DNA of 47,652 bases from an uncultured Bacilli bacterium. GTDB lineage: Bacteria; Bacillota_I; Bacilli_A; RF39; UBA660. Every line of letters begins with the position of its first letter. Position 1 is the first letter of the stretch. Location of the stretch: assembly GCA_947628075.1 (NCBI GenBank), contig CANQYF010000001.1, positions 1 to 47,652 of the forward strand, in the 5' to 3' direction. The notes beneath the pieces were generated by a model that saw only the letters and a program-made list of their open reading frames with translations, ran no database searches and was not told the DNA's origin. Of this stretch, positions 1 to 7,175 are shown one piece after another. Made by a program: the position numbers and the translations under genes.

Positions 1-232
1 AACTTGTTTTTTTCTCCCATTTTCTCTTACAATTTACTTTTTCTTATTAAATTGTCATTTACTTTTTCATTTGAGTAAATTGGAAAAACTTTTCACTTTT
101 GTACTTTTTTGGTTCAATTGAAAAAACTTTTGAAAACTTTTGACATTTTTTTTACAACAATATTAAATATTAGAAATTATGATATTATTGCATGTCACCA
201 TAATGTAAATTTATTTAATTTAATAAACAAGT
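1..232. other. AT-rich intergenic DNA, no gene seen
   Basis: No open frame with a ribosome site is visible on either strand. The stretch is very AT-rich and has several imperfect copies of a motif like AAAGTTTTTCAATT on the minus strand (around positions 70-150). No DnaA box (TTATCCACA) is present, so I do not call an origin even though serS lies near oriC in Bacillus. It may be the upstream region of a leftward gene outside the window. Confidence 0.5.
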
Positions 233-287
233 AAAAAAGAAGTATTACTGAACCTAAATGGTAGACATCAAAATATACTTCTTTTTT
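233..287 (-). terminator. terminator after serS
   Basis: Inverted repeat AAAAAAGAAGTAT / ATACTTCTTTTTT with a loop of about 30 nt, ending in a T run in either direction. It lies just downstream of the serS stop. The long loop makes it weaker than a standard intrinsic terminator. Confidence 0.6.
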
Positions 288-302
288 ATAATTAGTTAAA
301 AG

Positions 303-1586
303 TTATTTCTTTTCTATCTTTTCCATTCCACCCATATAAGGTTGTAATGCTTTTGGAATTTTTATTGATCCATCCTCTTGATAATTGTTTTCAATTAAAG
401 CGATTAATCCTCTTGGAGAAGCCACTACTGTATTATTTAATGAGCATAAATATTTAGTTCCTTCTTCTCCTTTATATCTTACTTGTAATCTTCTAGTTTG
501 AGCATCACCTAAAATAGAACAAGAACCAACTTCAAAATATTTTTGTTGTCTTGGACTCCAAGCTTCAACATCACAAGATTTAACTTTCAAATCCGCTAAA
601 TCACCACTGCAACATTCTAGAGTTCTAACTGGTATATCTAAACTTCTAAAGAATTCTACTGTATAACTCCACATTTTGTTATACCAATCCATTCCATCTT
701 CCATTTTACATAAAACTACCATTTCTTGCTTTTCAAATTGGTGAACACGATATAATCCTCTTTCTTCGAGACCATGTGAACCACCTTCTTTTCTAAAACA
801 AGGAGAATAGCTAGTTAGTGTAATTGGTAATTCTTCTTCCTTAACTATTTGATTTATAAAACTTCCCATCATTGAATGTTCACTTGTACCAATTAAATAC
901 AAATCTTCACCTTCAATTTTATACATCATTGCTTCCATTTCTTTAAAAGACATAACTCCCGTTACAACATCACTTCTAATCATAAAGGGAGGAATTGCGT
1001 AGGTAAATCCTTTATTTATCATAAAATCTCTTGCATACGTTAAAAGAGCACTATGAAGTCTAGCAATATCCCCTTTTAAAAAGTAAAATCCTTCACCACT
1101 TGTTCTTCCAGCAGCCTCTTTATCAAGTCCGTTTAATGCGATACATATATCAGCATGATATGGTATTTCATATTTAGGAACTAAAGGCTCCCCAAATTTT
1201 TCAATTTCGACATTCTCTGTATCATCTTTACCAATTGGCACACTATCATCAATGATATTAGGAATAACCATCATTCTCTTTTTTATTTCTTCGGCTAAAG
1301 TTTCCTCTTCTTTTTCAAGTTCTGGTATTAAATTGTTAATTTCGGCCACTTTTTCTTTTATTTTAGTAGCTTCTTCTATTTTTTTATCTCGCATTAAAAG
1401 ACCAATTTCACTACTTAAATTATTTTTTTCACTACGTAAATTATCAGCTTTTGTTTTACATTCACGATATTTAATATCTAAATCATATACTTCATCAACT
1501 AAAGGTAATTTTTCATCTTGAAATTTTTTCTTAATATTTTCTTTTACTTTATCTTTTTCTTCTCTTATTAATCTTATATCTATCAT
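303..1586 (-). CDS. serS: seryl-tRNA synthetase, unusual sequence type
   Basis: Charges tRNA-Ser with serine in the cytoplasm. The 427-residue protein has the usual plan: an N-terminal helical tRNA-binding arm (about residues 1-110, rich in K/E) and a class II catalytic core. Motif 2 is recognisable (FRKEGGS...GLYRVHQFEK) and the C-terminus has the motif 3 helix (RGLIALIENN). Motif 3 reads LNNTVVASPRGL where ordinary bacterial enzymes have an LNGSGLAVGRTL-like sequence, and the core segment LECCSGDLADLKVKSCDVEAW is also unlike Bacillus SerS. I therefore suspect a divergent, archaeal-like clade. The ATG follows AGGAGG by a good distance. The gene stands alone behind a T-box leader with a UCU serine specifier, so expression should rise when tRNA-Ser is uncharged. 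Confidence 0.95.
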   Translation of the reverse strand: MIDIRLIREEKDKVKENIKKKFQDEKLPLVDEVYDLDIKYRECKTKADNLRSEKNNLSSEIGLLMRDKKIEEATKIKEKVAEINNLIPELEKEEETLAEEIKKRMMVIPNIIDDSVPIGKDDTENVEIEKFGEPLVPKYEIPYHADICIALNGLDKEAAGRTSGEGFYFLKGDIARLHSALLTYARDFMINKGFTYAIPPFMIRSDVVTGVMSFKEMEAMMYKIEGEDLYLIGTSEHSMMGSFINQIVKEEELPITLTSYSPCFRKEGGSHGLEERGLYRVHQFEKQEMVVLCKMEDGMDWYNKMWSYTVEFFRSLDIPVRTLECCSGDLADLKVKSCDVEAWSPRQQKYFEVGSCSILGDAQTRRLQVRYKGEEGTKYLCSLNNTVVASPRGLIALIENNYQEDGSIKIPKALQPYMGGMEKIEKK

Positions 1587-1596
1587 ATTTTCTTCC

Positions 1597-1775
1597 TCCT
1601 AAAACAAAAAGAATGATACTTAAGGAGTGCCTAAGCACGGTACCATCCTTTTTTTTACTTTAATTATTATAACGGCTTTGCCGGTATTTATTAAATACTC
1701 TCTGAAAGTAGATTCATTATATTTAAATTATTAGTTTTCACCATCCACTAACTCTCTTTAAATCTCTATATAATT
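1597..1775 (-). promoter_or_regulatory. T-box leader of serS, serine (UCU) specifier
   Basis: On the minus strand the leader opens with the stem I element AGAGAGTTAGTGG (near 1757-1744), has GAATCTAC, in which TCT (Ser) follows GAA and precedes A as expected for a specifier loop, and ends in the T-box AAGGATGGTACCGTGC (1650-1635). GGATGGTAC can pair either within the antiterminator (AAGGA/TCCTT, GTGC/GCAC) or with GTATCATTC followed by TTTTTG, which forms the terminator. This is transcription attenuation released by uncharged tRNA-Ser. No strong promoter was found upstream. Confidence 0.93.
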
Positions 1776-1822
1776 ACTATTCTTTCGTCATCAATTTAAT
1801 ATTATTATTTATTATGTTTTAA

Positions 1823-2032
1823 TTATTGAAATCTATTCATTTCTCTCATAACTTGTTTAATTTGTTTTTGGCTAGGCTTTCTACCCATACTGCTCATCAT
1901 AGTTTCAATCATTTTTTCATTAATTGGGGGATTTTTTGTTAAATATTTTTTAGTTACTATTCTAGAAATTAAAAAGCCCACTATAATTCCTCCAATTAAA
2001 CCACCAATTAAATATAAAATATTTGCAAGCAT
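1823..2032 (-). CDS. yneF: YneF family (UPF0154) small membrane protein
   Basis: A 69-residue protein with one N-terminal membrane helix (about residues 4-24, rich in G, I and L) followed by a basic tail. The tail KYLTKNPPINEKMIETMMSS and the later GRKPSQKQIKQVMREMN match the conserved tail of the YneF/UPF0154 family, whose function is unknown. Its ATG overlaps the stop of mscL (TAATG), so translation is coupled and the two form one operon. No terminator is obvious before the serS leader. Confidence 0.88.
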   Translation of the reverse strand: MLANILYLIGGLIGGIIVGFLISRIVTKKYLTKNPPINEKMIETMMSSMGRKPSQKQIKQVMREMNRFQ

Positions 2033-2451
2033 TATTTATTCTTTCCTTTCTTTTCTTTTTTGAGTAAATCTCTAATTTCTTCTAATAGTAAAACTTCATC
2101 GCTTTTAACTATTACTTCTTCTTTCTTTTCCTCTTCTTTATGCTTTTTACCAATCTTACGAGCTTCATTATTAAGTTTATTCATAATTTTAACAATTATA
2201 AACAAGCATAATGCTGTTATTAAAAAATCTATAATATTTTGAACAAAAGCTCCATATAATATTTGAGCATTTCCAAGTTTAATTGAAAGACTAGAAAAAT
2301 TAACTCCACCCAAAACCATACCGATAATTGGGCCAAAAATGTTATCCACTAAACTAGTAACAATTTTACTAAATGCTCCACCAATAATAACACCTACTGC
2401 TAAATCTACAACATTACCTCTAGCAATAAATTCTTTAAATTCTTTAAACAT
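2032..2451 (-). CDS. mscL: large-conductance mechanosensitive channel MscL
   Basis: Forms the homopentameric channel that releases solutes when membrane tension rises on osmotic downshock. The N-terminus FKEFIARGNVVDLAVGVIIGG is the family signature with the first transmembrane helix. The second helix lies at about residues 68-88 (NIIDFLITALCLFIIVKIMN), and a charged C-terminal helical bundle rich in K and E follows. At 139 residues it is of normal length. The start follows AGGTGA. It is the first gene of a two-gene unit with yneF. A possible -10 (TATACT) lies just upstream, but the -35 is unclear. Confidence 0.95.
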   Translation of the reverse strand: MFKEFKEFIARGNVVDLAVGVIIGGAFSKIVTSLVDNIFGPIIGMVLGGVNFSSLSIKLGNAQILYGAFVQNIIDFLITALCLFIIVKIMNKLNNEARKIGKKHKEEEKKEEVIVKSDEVLLLEEIRDLLKKEKKGKNK

Positions 2452-2492
2452 CTAATCACCTATACTTTATTTTAGTATAATTTCTATGTTTA

Positions 2493-2529
2493 TGCAATAA
2501 AAAGAAGTTATTAACTTCTTTCTATTGCA
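2493..2529 (-). terminator. terminator after the 2530-3738 surface gene
   Basis: Nested inverted repeat: an outer TGCAATA/TATTGCA and an inner AAGAAGTTA/TAACTTCTT, followed by a T run on the minus strand. It immediately follows the stop codon and separates the gene from mscL. Confidence 0.75.
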
Positions 2530-3738
2530 TTATTCATCCACTATTGAATTCAATTGAACAATAAAAGGATGACTAGCGGTCCCTTCACCATCAATAATCT
2601 CTACAAATTTATTTAAATAGACAACAGGATAAATATTTCCCCTGTTAGTAACCTCAATTTTGAATATATTATCTTTATTTTCTACAAACCAAACATCATA
2701 AATATTTTGTATCTCTCTTCCATATCTTGTCATTGTCCAAGCATTTGTTAAAGTTTCTAACATCCAATTATTGGTTTGATATAAAGACGTTACACCAGCA
2801 GCTAGGTAGAAATCACTTAAATATGGAAGTCCAACGATTAAATCTCCCGTAGTTTTAATCATACTTTCTTGATAATAAACATCTTCTCCGAATGAATTAT
2901 ACGCCACATCGATGATACTTTTTACTAGCCCTTGATTCCAATTCATTTCTTCAAAATAATTATGGTAATCTCTTAATCCTCCATATTCTTGTTCATTAAG
3001 GAAACCACCATTTAACATATCCGCTATATCAGCAGCATTGCTAGTACCACCAAGTCCCCATATTACTTCTTCTACTTCAGCATTATTATGCCATTTAAAA
3101 CTTTTAGTACCACCCATGTCATAAGGATAAGCTTTTATTACTTTTATAAGATTATCACCAGTTATACCAATTATGCGATACATATATTTTTCTTTTTCTA
3201 ATACACAATCTGCTGATGACTTTGTACTAATACAAATATAATTATTTACTTCATTACTTTTACCAACAAAACGATATTCAAGCTCATCACCATCAAAACT
3301 TTTTTCCAAACCAGCTTGATTAGAATTAACTAAATCTTTAGCTGTACCCCCATTAAATTTACCATTGCTTTTATCAAAATATAAATAACAATAGCAAGTT
3401 TCATCTGTTTCAACAATAGCAGTTTTATTTGCTTCATCAAATTTTAAAATATTTTCTTTAACTATTTTATTTCCATCTTTATCAAGACACTCTGATTTTA
3501 ATTTATTAAGTGTATAACCATCTGGCCAAATATCAGATGACGATTCTTCATAAGTATTACTATTAATATCGGTTTCTAACATAAGAGCAAAAACGTTATG
3601 GTTAACTACATTGTTATTTTGAAGTTCATCTAACTTTTGATTTTTATTTACATTCAATAATGAAAATATTGTTATGGCTATTCCCAATACTATTATTGAT
3701 ATGATAATTAATATCTTTTTATTTTGTTTTTTAACCAT
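2530..3738 (-). CDS. anchored extracellular protein of unknown function
   Basis: A 402-residue protein with a basic N-terminus and one membrane helix (about residues 9-28), predicted to be tethered with its bulk outside the cell. Several cysteines occur as pairs (CYCY near residue 115; CISTKSSADC near 170-180), compatible with disulfides. The segment YMYRIIGI...LIKVIKAYPY and the C-terminal YPVVYLNKFVEIIDGEGTASHPF belong to a sequence style common in surface proteins of gut Firmicutes, related in my judgement to DUF6273-like domains. It has its own strong promoter with tandem TTGACA repeats and its own terminator, so it is a single-gene unit. The ATG follows AGGAGG. No enzymatic motif is seen. 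Confidence 0.75.
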   Translation of the reverse strand: MVKKQNKKILIIISIIVLGIAITIFSLLNVNKNQKLDELQNNNVVNHNVFALMLETDINSNTYEESSSDIWPDGYTLNKLKSECLDKDGNKIVKENILKFDEANKTAIVETDETCYCYLYFDKSNGKFNGGTAKDLVNSNQAGLEKSFDGDELEYRFVGKSNEVNNYICISTKSSADCVLEKEKYMYRIIGITGDNLIKVIKAYPYDMGGTKSFKWHNNAEVEEVIWGLGGTSNAADIADMLNGGFLNEQEYGGLRDYHNYFEEMNWNQGLVKSIIDVAYNSFGEDVYYQESMIKTTGDLIVGLPYLSDFYLAAGVTSLYQTNNWMLETLTNAWTMTRYGREIQNIYDVWFVENKDNIFKIEVTNRGNIYPVVYLNKFVEIIDGEGTASHPFIVQLNSIVDE

Positions 3739-3901
3739 AATATTCCTCCTTTTTATTAATAAATTTAAGCAAAACTATCATTTAATTTTTGCAATAAAAG
3801 GATCATTTTTTCTATGATTGCTTTTTTATTTTAGCATCAAAAATAAAATGTCTTATTTATTTTCTTACATTCGTTTTTTATACCATGGATATTCTAAATT
3901 A

Positions 3902-3930
3902 ATTATAGTAATTTAACAAATATTTGTCAA
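3902..3930 (-). promoter_or_regulatory. sigma-A promoter of the 2530-3738 gene
   Basis: TTGACA (3930-3925), a 17-bp spacer and TATAAT (3907-3902): a perfect consensus. It predicts a 5' leader of about 155 nt before the ATG. Two further TTGACA sequences lie 24 and 46 bp upstream in the tandem repeat. Confidence 0.85.
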
Positions 3931-3931
3931 T

Positions 3932-3975
3932 ATTCCATTTTTTATCATTGTCAATTCCATTTTTTATCATTGTCA
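3932..3975. repeat. 22-bp tandem repeat, two perfect copies, each with TTGACA
   Basis: ATTCCATTTTTTATCATTGTCA occurs at 3932-3953 and again at 3954-3975 with no mismatch. On the minus strand each copy begins TTGACAATG, directly upstream of the consensus promoter. The period of 22 bp is close to two helical turns, so regulator sites on one face of the DNA are possible. Confidence 0.9.
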
Positions 3976-3984
3976 ATAAGTGCT

Positions 3985-4013
3985 TAAAAAAAATATCACC
4001 CAAAAGTGATATT
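3985..4013 (-). terminator. terminator after mutL
   Basis: On the minus strand AATATCAC, a short loop, GTGATATT and then a run of T. The hairpin begins at the mutL stop codon. Confidence 0.85.
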
Positions 4014-5724
4014 AATTCATTGCTCTTTTAAACATTTTTTCTAATTCATAAATACTAAATTTAATAATTGTAGGTCTACCATGTGGACAATTATATGGAT
4101 TATCACATTTTACTAAATTTTTTAATAATCCTTCAATTTCTAACATAGATATATGTTCATTAGCTTTAATTGCCATCTTACAAGCAAGTGTAATGGCGAC
4201 ACTTTCTCTAAACTTAATAACATCAAAATCTCCATTTGTAGCAATAATTAAATCAATTATTTTTCTTATTGATTCTTCTTCATAACCTGTTTTTAACCAA
4301 AATGGGTGAGCTTTTACTAAAATGGTGTTGATACCAAATTCTTCCCAAACAAATCCCATATCATCAAAAATTTGATGATTATTTTTAAAAGAAATAAATT
4401 CACTATGAGATAACTCGATACTTATAGGGATAAGTAAATTAGTAATAGAGATTTTTTCTTCTTTTAAAGCTTCTACATAATTTTCATAATTTACTCTTTC
4501 TTGAGCAGCATGTTGATCAATTAAATATATTCCCTCTTCATTTTCACAAACAATATATGTTCCTAAACATAATCCAACCGGATATAAAACTAAACTTTTA
4601 AATTCTTCATTTTTAATAGGTTCTTCTTTTTTCTTTTCTCCAAAATCAAAAGTTTTTTGTGTTCCAATTATATCTTTAAAATCACTTAAAGATTCATCTT
4701 TTTTTTCTTGAACTGGCTCCATACTTATATTAGGTATTAATAAAGAATCATATAAAGCGTTTTTTATTGTCTTATATAATAAATCATATAAACTATCTAT
4801 TTTACTTAATTTAACATCTTGTTTAGTAGGATGAATATTAACATCTACTAAAGTAGGATCTGTTTCAATATTAATAACCACGATCGGATATTTACCATCA
4901 GGTTTATATGTATAATAAGCATCATTAATGGCGCGATTAATATCATTATTACGAACAACTCTTCCATTAATGAAAGTAACCATATGCGAACGACTAGCTT
5001 TTAAAATCTCTGGTCTACAAACATAACCATTTATTTCGTAATCATCATTTAAAGCTTTAATAGGTAGCATTTTACTTGACACACTACTACCATATATTTC
5101 ATGAATACATTTAAGTAAATCATTACTACCACTTGTTCTTACAACAATTTTATCATTATTAGTTAAAGTAAAGGCAATATTGGGTTTGCAAAGAGCTAGT
5201 TTTTCAATAAAACTTACGGTATTAGCTAACTCTGTTTGTTCACTTTTTAAATATTTTAAACGAGCAGGAGTATTATAAAACAAATTAGTAATGGTTATTT
5301 TTGTTCCTACTCGGGCAGCACTGTTTCCTTTTTCTAATATTTCTCCCCCTTTTAAATGGATAAAAGTTCCTACTTCATCTTGACATGTTTCTAAAGTTAC
5401 TTCGGAAACACTAGCGATAGATGGTAAAGCCTCACCACGAAAGCCCAAAGTATTTATAAAAAATAAATCATCATCTTTATAAATTTTACTAGTGGCATGT
5501 CTTAAAAAAGCATTAGCGGCATCAACTGCATCCATGCCAACGCCATTATCAATAACAGAAATTTTTTCTAAGCCACCCTTAACTAAATTTATTTTAATAT
5601 TAGAGGCCTTCGCATCAATCGAATTTTCCACTAACTCTTTAACTACAGATGCACATTTTTCTACCACTTCACCTGCTGCTATTTTATTAGCAAGCGTTTC
5701 ATTCATAACTTTTATAACACTCAT
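4012..5724 (-). CDS. mutL: DNA mismatch repair protein MutL
   Basis: Links mismatch recognition by MutS to strand incision. The N-terminal GHKL ATPase has the usual motifs: ELVENSIDA, DNGVGM, GFRGEALPSIASV and FINGRVV. The C-terminal domain has the endonuclease motif DQHAAQERVNYE (the DQHA-x2-E-x4-E form) plus ACKMAIKANE and CPHGRPT, so this is a nicking MutL as expected where MutH is absent. I chose the ATG at 5724 (MSVIKVMNETL) because AGGA lies at a suitable distance and the start aligns with other MutL proteins. The upstream in-frame ATG at 5733 has GTAGG too close. At 570 residues it is slightly short in the linker. It follows yqeH closely, and mutS is not in the window. Confidence 0.97.
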   Translation of the reverse strand: MSVIKVMNETLANKIAAGEVVEKCASVVKELVENSIDAKASNIKINLVKGGLEKISVIDNGVGMDAVDAANAFLRHATSKIYKDDDLFFINTLGFRGEALPSIASVSEVTLETCQDEVGTFIHLKGGEILEKGNSAARVGTKITITNLFYNTPARLKYLKSEQTELANTVSFIEKLALCKPNIAFTLTNNDKIVVRTSGSNDLLKCIHEIYGSSVSSKMLPIKALNDDYEINGYVCRPEILKASRSHMVTFINGRVVRNNDINRAINDAYYTYKPDGKYPIVVINIETDPTLVDVNIHPTKQDVKLSKIDSLYDLLYKTIKNALYDSLLIPNISMEPVQEKKDESLSDFKDIIGTQKTFDFGEKKKEEPIKNEEFKSLVLYPVGLCLGTYIVCENEEGIYLIDQHAAQERVNYENYVEALKEEKISITNLLIPISIELSHSEFISFKNNHQIFDDMGFVWEEFGINTILVKAHPFWLKTGYEEESIRKIIDLIIATNGDFDVIKFRESVAITLACKMAIKANEHISMLEIEGLLKNLVKCDNPYNCPHGRPTIIKFSIYELEKMFKRAMN

Positions 5725-5739
5725 TACTACCATCCTACT

Positions 5740-6618
5740 TCATTCTATAACGGAATTTCTAATCTCTAATTCTTGATTTGCTTCAAGATAAGTATTTGCT
5801 TTTACATAGATAAAGCCTTTATTAAAAAGAATTATATCTGTATCATTATTAATATGTAATTTATAATTTAAATTAATATTTTCTTTTTTACTAGTTATGT
5901 TTATATTACTACTTAAAAAACAAGTTATATTACCTTTACCTTTTAATTTTAAATCTCCAATTGTTAGAACGAAATCTTCTTTTAAACTTTTGGTTATAAC
6001 TTTAATATTATCATAAGAATCATAATCATTTAAACAAAGACCCGGGGTATCATATATTACATAATTATCTTTTTTTAATTTTACAAAATCTAAAGTTGTA
6101 TTACTATATTTACTTGTTGTAAGATTAGAAGAAAATACTTTATTTATTAAAGTCGATTTACCTGATGATGTTTCCCCACATATAATTACTTCTTTATGCA
6201 TTTCTACTAAATCTATAATACTATTTAAATACCAACTTTTTTTGGCACTTATAAACATAACATCCGAAATTCCATATATTTTTTTAATATTTTTTTCTAA
6301 ATTTTCTAATTTTAAATTATTAGGTATTAAATCACATTTATTAATAACTAAAATTTTCTCATTATTTATTGCTTTAAAGGTATTTATTAATTTTGCATTA
6401 ATACTTAAAAAATCAGTTATAAAAATTGTAAAAATTCCTAATTTATTAATTTTATTAATAATATTTTCATTGTTTGTATTAAAAACTTTAATATTTTCAT
6501 TATAATTTCTAATCCGAAAACAACGTTTGCAATATTTATGTTCTAAATTAATAACATATCCTACTTTATCGGGATCTTCATTTTGCAGTTTTATTCCACA
6601 GCCAAGACATTTACTCAT
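5740..6618 (-). CDS. yqeH: YqeH-like circularly permuted GTPase
   Basis: A ribosome-assembly GTPase (30S maturation in Bacillus). It starts with a zinc finger (Cys4, Cys7, Cys30, Cys33). The GTPase motifs come in permuted order: NKCDL (about residue 92), SAKK, then the P-loop GETSSGKST (about 148) and DTPG (about 195), the hallmark of the YqeH/YlqF type. At 292 residues it is shorter than Bacillus YqeH (about 366), mostly in the C-terminal part. Its start overlaps the end of yqeG by 8 bp, the usual yqeG-yqeH pair. The rest of the Bacillus cluster (aroE, yhbY, nadD, yqeK, rsfS) is absent here and mutL follows instead. Confidence 0.9.
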   Translation of the reverse strand: MSKCLGCGIKLQNEDPDKVGYVINLEHKYCKRCFRIRNYNENIKVFNTNNENIINKINKLGIFTIFITDFLSINAKLINTFKAINNEKILVINKCDLIPNNLKLENLEKNIKKIYGISDVMFISAKKSWYLNSIIDLVEMHKEVIICGETSSGKSTLINKVFSSNLTTSKYSNTTLDFVKLKKDNYVIYDTPGLCLNDYDSYDNIKVITKSLKEDFVLTIGDLKLKGKGNITCFLSSNINITSKKENINLNYKLHINNDTDIILFNKGFIYVKANTYLEANQELEIRNSVIE

Positions 6619-7129
6619 AATAATTCCCCTTAATTAAAATATCTTGTTTATTTAATCTTTTAATTATTTTACTTTCCAAATATCTTTCTACTCTGGTATG
6701 AAATGGTTCATTTTCAGAAATAGCATTTACTAAGATAGTTGTAAAACCCATTTTATTACCACCATATACGTCTGTTAAAAGCTCATCACCGATCATTGCC
6801 ACTTCCGTATCTTGAAAATTATACATATTAATAATTTTTTTAAATTTATATTTGAAAGGTTTTCTAGCTGAATAAGCAGCATCAATATTTAATTTTTCTT
6901 TAAACGGTCTTATTCTATTTTTTGAACTATTGGAAACAATAATAACTTTAAAATTCTTTTCTAACTCAAATATTAATTCTCTTAATTTATCATCTGGATA
7001 ATCTATATCATAACTTACTAATGTATTATTTAAATCAAATAGTAAACATTTAATTCCCCTTTTTTTTAATTTTTTATAATTTATTGTATAAATACTTTGC
7101 ATATATATATCTGGTATAAAATTATCCAT
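6611..7129 (-). CDS. yqeG: YqeG family HAD-like phosphatase, altered motif I
   Basis: A 172-residue HAD-superfamily protein of the YqeG (IIIA) family. Motif I reads DLNNTL (Asp32, Asn34), whereas the HAD motif is DxDxT. Motif II is VSNSS, and motif III/IV is represented by ARKPFKYKFKK and GDELLTDVYGG. The nucleophile Asp is kept but the second, acid/base Asp is Asn, so classical phosphatase activity may be weak or lost. Start ATG after AAAGGA. It overlaps yqeH by 8 bp and follows an extended -10 promoter at 7157-7165. Confidence 0.88.
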   Translation of the reverse strand: MDNFIPDIYMQSIYTINYKKLKKRGIKCLLFDLNNTLVSYDIDYPDDKLRELIFELEKNFKVIIVSNSSKNRIRPFKEKLNIDAAYSARKPFKYKFKKIINMYNFQDTEVAMIGDELLTDVYGGNKMGFTTILVNAISENEPFHTRVERYLESKIIKRLNKQDILIKGNYYE

Positions 7130-7156
7130 AATTAATATCCTTTCTCTTATTTGATA

Positions 7157-7165
7157 ATTATAACA
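7157..7165 (-). promoter_or_regulatory. extended -10 promoter before yqeG
   Basis: TGTTATAAT (TGn extended -10) with a weak TTTATT 17 bp upstream. It is placed between the polC stop and yqeG and could drive yqeG-yqeH-mutL. Confidence 0.6.
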
Positions 7166-7175
7166 TTACTCTATT

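Noticed and set aside
1..232. Possible replication origin left of serS
   Set aside because: AT-rich with short repeats, but no DnaA boxes and no dnaA/dnaN in sight.
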